DNA of 64,000 bases from GCA-2684655 sp045105235 (GTDB lineage: Bacteria > Planctomycetota > UBA1135 > UBA2386): positions 186,001 to 250,000 of the forward strand of contig JBGCDH010000024.1 of the NCBI GenBank assembly GCA_045105235.1, read 5' to 3'. Positions 58,668-64,000 of this stretch are shown piece by piece. Each line of letters begins with the position of its first letter. Positions within the stretch are counted from its first letter, which is position 1. The position numbers and the translations under genes are program-made. The notes below the pieces were generated by a model. It did no database searches. It saw only the letters and a program-made list of their open reading frames with translations, and was not told the origin of the DNA.

Positions 58668-58991
58668 TCAGCGCATCTTGATGGCGTAGAGCTCGACGTT
58701 GGCATGGTTCAAAGCGGCGGGCGCTTGCCAGGTCTTCAACTCCTGCGACTTCAAGTCGCAGTGGTGCCAGCGCCCCGACTCCAGCGCCACGACTCGAGCG
58801 CCACGAGCTGCTGCCCGTCAGGGGACCGCGCCACGCCGTCGAACTTCCGCGTGCCTGCGGACGAGAACTTCCACTCGACACCTTCGAAGTCGAGGAACGA
58901 CCGTCGGCAGGGCTCTGCCGGCAGCCTGTGCAGCGCACGGAAGAGACAGCATCAGAACCGCTGCCAGAGGGGTGGCACGAAGATCAGACAT
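58668..58991 (-). pseudogene. Frameshifted remnant of a secreted-protein gene
   Basis: On the minus strand an ATG at 58991 opens a signal peptide (MSDLRATPLAAVLMLSLPC). Coding sense then moves to a second frame (SFLDFEGVEWKFSSAG; KFDGVARSPDGQQLVALES) and to a third (GRWHHCDLKSQ; ELKTWQAPAALNHANVELYA) ending at 58668. The second shift coincides with a 14-bp tandem repeat at 58768-58809: deleting one unit joins QQLVALES directly to GRWHHCDL in one frame. The first shift, near 58905-58925, is less clear. The ancestral protein was small, exported and of unknown family. The gap to the sulfatase gene contains nothing else. Confidence 0.65.
58768..58809. repeat. 14-bp tandem repeat causing a frameshift
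   Basis: Three units, CAGCGCCCCGACTC, CAGCGCCACGACTC and GAGCGCCACGAGCT, lie end to end inside the pseudogene. Since 14 is not a multiple of three, an extra unit shifts the frame. Confidence 0.85.
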
Positions 58992-59149
58992 CACGAAGTA
59001 GACGAAGCAAAAGACCGAGCACTCCCGCTGCACCATACTCGCTCGTTCGCCCGACAAACCCGCGTCCGCGGCCAAGCGTCGCCCGTGCCGAGCATCGCGT
59101 ACAAGCGCCTTACTCCAATCGACCACCCCAAGCAGCCCCACCTAATGCC

Positions 59150-60622
59150 ATGTTCGTTTCTCCCACCAACAGGCCGCGCGCCGGCGCACACGTCAAACGG
59201 CCACAGCTGCTTCTCTTCTCGCTAGCACTCCTAGTCGGCTCAAGCCTGACTGGTGCGACGGCACAGCAGAAGGAACCGCCGCAGCGGCCCAACATCGTCC
59301 TGCTGATGGCCGATGACCTCGGCTACGGCGACCTCGGTTGCCAAGGACATCCTCACCTGCACACGCCGCACCTTGACCAGATGGCGCAAGACGGCGTGCG
59401 TTTCACGCGCTTTCATGCCGCTGCGCCGGTGTGCTCACCGACGCGTGCGTCGTGCCTAACTGGACGCCATCCGTATCGCTGCGACGTTCCGTTCGCGAAT
59501 GCCGGCCATCTGCAACAAGGCGCCGCGACGCTGCCGATGCTGGCCAAGCAATTGGGCTACCGCACGGGTCACTTCGGCAAATGGCACCTCGGCACGCTGA
59601 CGACAACGGTGCGCGACAGCAACCGCGGCGGCCCCAAGCATGCGGACCACTTTTCGCCGCCGTGGCAGCACGCCTTTGACGTGTGTTTTTCGACCGAAGC
59701 CAAGGTGCCGACCCTGGATCCCATGAAAGATCCGAAGACCGGCAAGCCGTTCGGGACCCGCTATTGGAATGAACGTGGCGAAGTCGTCACCGGCAACCTC
59801 GCCGGCGATGACTCGCGCGTGATCATGGATCGCGTCGTGCCGTTCGTCCGTGAAAGCGCGGCTGAAGAGACACCGTTTTTGGCGGTCGTCTGGTTCCACG
59901 CCCCGCACCTTCCCGTCCTTGCCAGCGCGGCCGATCGCGAGCGCTACCGCGAGCACGACGAGGCCACGCAGCACTACTACGGCTGCATCACGGCGCTCGA
60001 CCGCGAAGTCGGCCGCCTGCGCACCGCACTCGAGGAAGCCGGCTTGCGCGACAACACCGTTCTTTGGTTTTGCTCCGACAACGGTCCAGAAGGCCAAGCG
60101 CGCAAAGCGCCGGGCAGCACCGGTGGCTTGCGCGGTCGCAAACGCAGCTTGTTCGAAGGCGGTACGCGCGTGCCGGCGATGCTGACGTGGCCGGCCATGC
60201 TGGCCGGCGGCCAAACGTTTGGCGCGCCGGCATGCACCAGCGACATCCTGCCGACACTTGCAGCATGGCTCGGCGCAGCGCTGCCATCCTCGAGCGACGC
60301 AGCCATCATCGATGGCGTCGACCTTGCCCCTATGCTTGCGGCGGCGAAGCGGGGCGAGCCGATGCAGCGCGCGCGGCCCATTGGATTTGAGTCTCGCCGC
60401 ATGGCCGCGTGGGTTGATGGCAACCACAAGCTGGTCGCATGGCTACGAAAGCCCTCGGGCAAGGGGCCAAGCGACCTGCCGGCGATCGAACGCGTCGCGC
60501 TGTTCGACCTGGACCAAGACCCGGCCGAAAGCAGCGACATCGGCGACCAACACCCCGAGCGCACGGCGCACATGAAGCAAGCGTTACAGACGTGGCGCGA
60601 GAGCGTGCGACGCGACCGGTAG
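59150..60622 (+). CDS. Secreted type I sulfatase
   Basis: A 490-residue sulfatase with a signal peptide ending TGATAQQ. The calcium-binding aspartates are in LLMADDLGYGDLG, and the signature CSPTRASCLTGRHP contains Cys95, which is converted to formylglycine. A second metal-site pair is in CSDNGPEG. Other conserved stretches are HFGKWHLGTL and LFEGGTRVPAMLTWP. The enzyme removes sulfate esters from polysaccharides or glycoconjugates outside the cytoplasm, a typical planctomycete trait for using algal sulfated polymers. A maturase (FGE) gene is not in the window, although the kinase tail is FGE-like. The ATG at 59150 gives the proper signal peptide. Confidence 0.93.
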   Translation: MFVSPTNRPRAGAHVKRPQLLLFSLALLVGSSLTGATAQQKEPPQRPNIVLLMADDLGYGDLGCQGHPHLHTPHLDQMAQDGVRFTRFHAAAPVCSPTRASCLTGRHPYRCDVPFANAGHLQQGAATLPMLAKQLGYRTGHFGKWHLGTLTTTVRDSNRGGPKHADHFSPPWQHAFDVCFSTEAKVPTLDPMKDPKTGKPFGTRYWNERGEVVTGNLAGDDSRVIMDRVVPFVRESAAEETPFLAVVWFHAPHLPVLASAADRERYREHDEATQHYYGCITALDREVGRLRTALEEAGLRDNTVLWFCSDNGPEGQARKAPGSTGGLRGRKRSLFEGGTRVPAMLTWPAMLAGGQTFGAPACTSDILPTLAAWLGAALPSSSDAAIIDGVDLAPMLAAAKRGEPMQRARPIGFESRRMAAWVDGNHKLVAWLRKPSGKGPSDLPAIERVALFDLDQDPAESSDIGDQHPERTAHMKQALQTWRESVRRDR

Positions 60623-60656
60623 CTTCGTAGGCAGGCGATTGGCTATCGTTTGGCTC

Positions 60657-62420
60657 ATGCAACCCGCCACCGACGGCCTTCGAAATGTCCCACGCACATC
60701 CGCAGCTGCCGCATTCGCCCTGGCCACGCTAGCCCTTGCTGCGACACCGGTCAGCGCGCAAGACCTCGCCGCCCGCATCCTCAAGGAAGGCAGCGAAAAC
60801 AGTCAGGTCATGCGCTTCCAGGACGCCCTTTGCCACGACATCGGCAGCCGTCTGACCGGTTCCCGCGGATTCGACCGCGCCGCCGACTGGGCCGTCGCCG
60901 AGTTTGAAAAGATGGGCCTCGAAGCCAAGCTATCGCCGTGGGGCGAATGGAAAGTCGGCTGGGACCGCGGCCAGTGGATGGGTCGCATGGTCGCCCCCAA
61001 AGGTCTCGAACTGCAGGTAGCGTGCCCCGCCTGGACCGAAGGCACACGCGGGATCCAGCGCGGCACCCTGGTGCGCATGCCGGCCGACGAGGCTGGCCTC
61101 GAGGCACTGCGCGCCATGCTCGACGACGACGACGGCGTGGATGGAACATCGCACTGGCTCTATGGCGCGCTGCCGCGCGGCGAACTCGGCAACGCAACCC
61201 GCGAGCTGTTCGAACGCGACGACGTCATCGGCATCGTGCAGTCGGCGTCGAGCACCAACTGGAACAGCAAGGACTACCCCAACCAAATCCGCGTCTTCGG
61301 CAGCCGCACCGCACCGCTGCTGGCCTACGACCAGCGACAGCGCTGGCCACAGGCCGTCGTGCGCGACGACCAGGCCATCCAGCTCAGCGAAGCGCTCAAG
61401 GGTGACGAGCCGGTCGTCGTCGAATTCGAGCTGCGCAACCGCTGGCGGCAGGGCCCGGTCACGCTCAACAACGTGGTCGCCGACCTCGTCGGCACGGAGT
61501 TCCCCGACGAATACGTGATCATCTGCGCACACCTCGACAGCTGGCACCAAGCCACGGGTGCAACCGACAACGGCACCGGCACGTGCTCAACGCTCGAGTG
61601 CGCACGCATTCTGACCACGCTCGGCTTTCGCCCCAAGCGCACGATCCGCTTCCTTCTGTGGGGCGGCGAAGAGCAGGGACTGCTCGGCTCGCGCCAGTAT
61701 GTGGTGCAAAACCGAACGCGCATGCACAAGGTGTCCGCCGTGTTCAACCACGACAGCGGCACCAACTGGGCCTACAGCCTGTCGATCGCGGCATCGCACG
61801 AAGAGGACTTCGCCAAGATCATCCAGCCGATCGTTGCCGGCATGCAGCCACCCGAAGCGAGCCATCAGGGAGACGTCTTTACCGTGCGGCCCACGGCGGT
61901 CATGCGTCCTGCCGGCGGCGGCAGCGACCACGCATCGTTTGCGGCGGTTGGCGTGCCGGCGTTTAGCTGGCGCCTCAAGGGCCCCGTGCCCTACGGCCGC
62001 GGTTGGCACTCACAGTGGGACACCTATTCGATCGTGCGCCCCGACTTTCAAAAGCACAACGCGACGGTCTTTGCCGTTGTGGCCGCCGGCGTAGCGGACC
62101 TGGACCATATGCTGTCGCGCACCGGCGTCGAGCGCGCCACGCCGGGCGGCCGCCGCTCCCGCGTCAACGCGCAGCTGATCGTCGAGACGTGGCTGGGCGT
62201 CGAGCTCGATGGCACCAAGCTCACGACCGTCGTCAACGACGGTCTCGGCGCCAAAAACCGCCTGCTCGCCGGCGACGCCTTCGCCACGGTTGACGGCACG
62301 GATGTCGCCAACAGCCGCGAGCTGCTCGCTGCACTGCGATCCGGCAACTCGGAGAATGGCGCTGTCGACGTCGTCGTTCGCCGCGGCGAAGAAGACGTCA
62401 AGCTGCGGCTCAAGCTCTGA
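60657..62420 (+). CDS. Exported M28-family metallopeptidase with PDZ-like tail
   Basis: A 587-residue protein with a signal peptide (FALATLALAATPVSAQ). The di-zinc site is readable: AHLDSWHQ, ATDNGTGTCS, the catalytic and ligand glutamates in WGGEEQGLLGS, FNHDSGTNW, and the late histidine in WHSQWDTYS. A PA-like insertion precedes the second half of the catalytic domain, as in exported aminopeptidases. The last 90 residues (VNDGLGAKNRLLAGDAFATV; VVVRRGEEDVKLRL) look like a PDZ domain. It likely trims peptides in the periplasm. It is 34 bp after the sulfatase gene. The ATG at 60657 is preferred over the upstream start because of the signal peptide. Confidence 0.9.
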   Translation: MQPATDGLRNVPRTSAAAAFALATLALAATPVSAQDLAARILKEGSENSQVMRFQDALCHDIGSRLTGSRGFDRAADWAVAEFEKMGLEAKLSPWGEWKVGWDRGQWMGRMVAPKGLELQVACPAWTEGTRGIQRGTLVRMPADEAGLEALRAMLDDDDGVDGTSHWLYGALPRGELGNATRELFERDDVIGIVQSASSTNWNSKDYPNQIRVFGSRTAPLLAYDQRQRWPQAVVRDDQAIQLSEALKGDEPVVVEFELRNRWRQGPVTLNNVVADLVGTEFPDEYVIICAHLDSWHQATGATDNGTGTCSTLECARILTTLGFRPKRTIRFLLWGGEEQGLLGSRQYVVQNRTRMHKVSAVFNHDSGTNWAYSLSIAASHEEDFAKIIQPIVAGMQPPEASHQGDVFTVRPTAVMRPAGGGSDHASFAAVGVPAFSWRLKGPVPYGRGWHSQWDTYSIVRPDFQKHNATVFAVVAAGVADLDHMLSRTGVERATPGGRRSRVNAQLIVETWLGVELDGTKLTTVVNDGLGAKNRLLAGDAFATVDGTDVANSRELLAALRSGNSENGAVDVVVRRGEEDVKLRLKL

Positions 62421-62548
62421 GCGACCGGCCGCGGGCCGCGCAGGCGAACCGTAGAAAAGGCCAACACTCGATCGGCAGGGCCGGCATTCTCCGCAATTTC
62501 CGGGCAGAGTTCGGTCCCTTCGCGAGTCGTTCTGCCGATAGTAGGGGC

Positions 62549-63508
62549 GTGGCGAAGACCGACTCGATCACGTTCCACGTGCCGGCCAGCGCGGCCAACC
62601 TGGGCCCCGGCTATGGCGTTGTCGGCCTTGCGCTCGACCTGCCGCTGGGCATCACGGTCGAACCGCGCAGCGACGGCGAGCTGCTGGTCGAGCGGCGCGA
62701 CGATCCGTCAGCACATCTCGAAGACCCGCGCCACGATCCCGTGCTGCGCGGGCTCAAGCGCGGCGCCGAGCTGTTTTCGGTCTCGCTGCAGAAGGGCATG
62801 TCGATCGTGGTCGAAGGAACGATTCCGCGCGGCACCGGCATGGGCACGGTGTCCGCGGGCTTTGCCGCCGGCCTCGGGGCTGCCGTGCGCCTGGCCAAGA
62901 AAAAGCCCAGAGTCGACGCGGTGCTCGATGCACTCGTCTCGCTTGGCGGCGACCCTGCCCACGGCGCCGCAGCGCTGCTCGGTGGCTTGACCGTCACAAC
63001 GCAGCTGTCGCTGCCGCAAGCCAGCGAGGTGCGCTATCGGCCGCTGGACCTGACGATCCACGAAGACTGGCACTACGTGATCGCGCTCCCGGACGTGCAG
63101 ATGGGCACCGCCGACACCAAACGCGTGCTGCCGCCGACCTTGCCGCACGCCGCCACCAGGCGCAGCACCGGCCGCGCCTTTGGCATCGCCCGGGCGCTCG
63201 AGCAGGGCGACGAAGACCTGCTGCGGCAGTGCATCATCGACGAGGTCCACCTGCCCTACCGCCGCCGCTTGGTGCCTGGCGCCGACCAAGCACTGACGGA
63301 TGCCGTGGACGCAGGGGCTGCTGGCGCGACGATCTGCGGCCACGGCCCGGGACTGATCGCCTTCACAACCGTGCAGGGCCGCATTCCAGAAATCGCCAAA
63401 GCGATGGTGCACGCGCTGGCCCTGGCGGGCCGCGAAGCGACGACCTTGACCCTCAAAAATGCGTTCTACGGCGCTTTCCCGGCCGCCCCGATCATGGACG
63501 CGAGCTAG
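62549..63508 (+). CDS. thrB: Homoserine kinase (GHMP family)
   Basis: A 319-residue GHMP-family kinase that phosphorylates homoserine for threonine synthesis. The N-terminal FHVPASAANLGPGYGVVGLAL corresponds to the family's substrate loop. The ATP-binding motif is a variant, IPRGTGMGTVSAGFAAGL (canonical PxGxGLGSSAA). Later motifs include CGHGPGLIAFT near the C-terminus. The start is a GTG at 62549. Substitution of the usual GLGSSA with GMGTVS is notable but leaves the Gly-rich loop intact. No other threonine genes lie nearby. Assignment to homoserine rather than another GHMP substrate rests on the N-terminal motif. Confidence 0.82.
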   Translation: MAKTDSITFHVPASAANLGPGYGVVGLALDLPLGITVEPRSDGELLVERRDDPSAHLEDPRHDPVLRGLKRGAELFSVSLQKGMSIVVEGTIPRGTGMGTVSAGFAAGLGAAVRLAKKKPRVDAVLDALVSLGGDPAHGAAALLGGLTVTTQLSLPQASEVRYRPLDLTIHEDWHYVIALPDVQMGTADTKRVLPPTLPHAATRRSTGRAFGIARALEQGDEDLLRQCIIDEVHLPYRRRLVPGADQALTDAVDAGAAGATICGHGPGLIAFTTVQGRIPEIAKAMVHALALAGREATTLTLKNAFYGAFPAAPIMDAS

Positions 63509-63514
63509 CACTTG

Positions 63515-63528
63515 CGGGCGCGCGCCCG
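63515..63528 (+). terminator. GC hairpin after thrB
   Basis: CGGGCG-CG-CGCCCG starts seven bases after the thrB stop and is followed within about 12 bp by TTTT. A second imperfect hairpin (about 63549-63568) runs up to the first bases of the tRNA. Either could end the thrB transcript. Confidence 0.5.
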
Positions 63529-63565
63529 GATCGCTAGCTTTTCCGCCCCGGCACTGCGGTGCCCC

Positions 63566-63641
63566 GGGCCGTTAACTCAGTTGGTAGAGTGCGACCGTCA
63601 CATGGTCGAAGTCGCAAGTTCGAGTCTTGCACGGCCCACCA
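63566..63641 (+). tRNA. tRNA-Val (CAC)
   Basis: A 76-nt cloverleaf. The acceptor stem GGGCCGT pairs with ACGGCCC, the D arm is ACTC-AGTTGGTA-GAGT, the anticodon stem CGACC/GGTCG encloses GTCACAT with anticodon CAC, and the T arm GCAAG-TTCGAGT-CTTGC is canonical. The CCA end is encoded (63639-63641). It decodes GTG, a common valine codon in this GC-rich sequence. Confidence 0.95.
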
Positions 63642-63696
63642 TTTCGCCGGCACGCGATCTCGCAGAGCTGGTGTCTGGCCAAGCAGAGCGTCCGTG

Positions 63697-63747
63697 ATCG
63701 CAGCCGCAAAGCCATCGCAGCCGCAAAGCCATCGCAGCCCGTCAAAG
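63697..63747. repeat. 17-bp tandem repeat downstream of the tRNA
   Basis: ATCGCAGCCGCAAAGCC occurs twice back to back and a third copy (ATCGCAGCCCGTCAAAG) is diverged. The array lies between the tRNA and the convergent gene at the right edge. Confidence 0.85.
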
Positions 63748-63793
63748 ACGATGCGAGCTGCGCCTGCTGGAGCCACGCCGTTCGAGCGAGCGG

Positions 63794-64000
63794 CTAGGAG
63801 CTGCGCAACATCGTGTAGGGCCCCTCGGGGATCACGGCGATGCGAGCATCGGGCCGCGACTGATGGAACGCATCGATGTAGGCCTGGGCCCGCTGGCGCG
63901 CGTCGCCAACACCTGGTGCGGGAACCATCGGCAGTTGGCTTTGCAGCTCTGCGGACAAGCCGTCGTTGACGACGACGACGCCGTCTCGGCCGATGCGCTC
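63794..64000 (-). CDS. Probable lactate racemase (LarA)-like protein, C-terminus
   Basis: The last 68 codons of a gene entering from the right edge. The visible end (GRDGVVVVNDGLSAEL; ARIAVIPEGPYTMLRSS) resembles the end of nickel-pincer lactate racemase family proteins, in which the final strand reads VIPxGPYT before a short tail. The preceding part describes a helix (ARQRAQAYIDAFHQ) in the same register as that family. Without the catalytic His/Lys region the assignment is tentative; other Rossmann-like oxidoreductases are possible. Confidence 0.4.
   Translation of the reverse strand, partial: ERIGRDGVVVVNDGLSAELQSQLPMVPAPGVGDARQRAQAYIDAFHQSRPDARIAVIPEGPYTMLRSS

Noticed and set aside
58668..58991. 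Assignment of the broken gene to the DUF1080 family
   Set aside because: The tail (WHHCDLKS, LKTWQAP) suggested it briefly, but the characteristic core of that family is absent, so the family is left open.

Overview
The window is GC-rich, densely packed bacterial chromosome, most likely from a free-living (probably marine) planctomycete. This is an inference from gene content: a large serine/threonine kinase with a membrane anchor and formylglycine-enzyme-like tail, an ECF sigma factor fused to a surface-receptor module, a sulfatase, a DUF6797-type beta-propeller beside a penta-haem cytochrome, many long secreted proteins of unknown function, and a TonB system of the TonB2/TtpC type. There is no rRNA, CRISPR array or prophage. 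One tRNA gene (Val, CAC) lies near the right end.

Layout. 1-6025 (minus): start of a Tat-exported protein, then an overlapping trio of HAD phosphatase, penta-haem cytochrome c and a secreted propeller protein. 6417-10020 (plus): a secreted Ser/Arg-rich TPR protein and an acyl-CoA dehydrogenase. 10119-20057 (minus): an eight-gene run of helical-repeat protein, TonB-dependent receptor, DUF3450 protein, TtpC-like ExbB, ExbB, ExbD, TonB and TPR lipoprotein. A separately terminated secreted beta-helix protein (20306-22276) shares an upstream motif with that operon. 22639-28985 (plus): topA with a lysine/alanine tail, an amidohydrolase and an IS1-like transposase. 29078-38347 (minus): a giant FG-GAP-like lipoprotein, a small lipoprotein and the kinase. 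38518-43910: nadA, a secreted protein (minus), zwf-opcA and a small membrane protein. 43956-48802 (minus): an NhaD-type antiporter, an EEP-family phosphatase/nuclease and a KefB/C-type antiporter. 49090-57036: two secreted proteins, the sigma-receptor fusion (minus) and an alpha/beta-hydrolase lipoprotein. 57097-64000: an ALDH7-type aldehyde dehydrogenase, a frameshifted pseudogene, a sulfatase, an M28 peptidase, homoserine kinase, the tRNA, and the end of a probable lactate-racemase-like gene.

How genes fit together. The TonB block reads as one outer-membrane import machine with its own receptor. zwf and opcA form a functional pair for the oxidative pentose-phosphate pathway. The cytochrome and propeller genes probably encode one periplasmic redox unit. 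Much of the remainder is cell-surface biology.

Short tandem repeats of 12-17 bp recur throughout. Those inside intact genes have units of 12 or 15 bp, while non-coding ones have 13, 14, 16 or 17 bp. One 14-bp duplication visibly breaks a gene.
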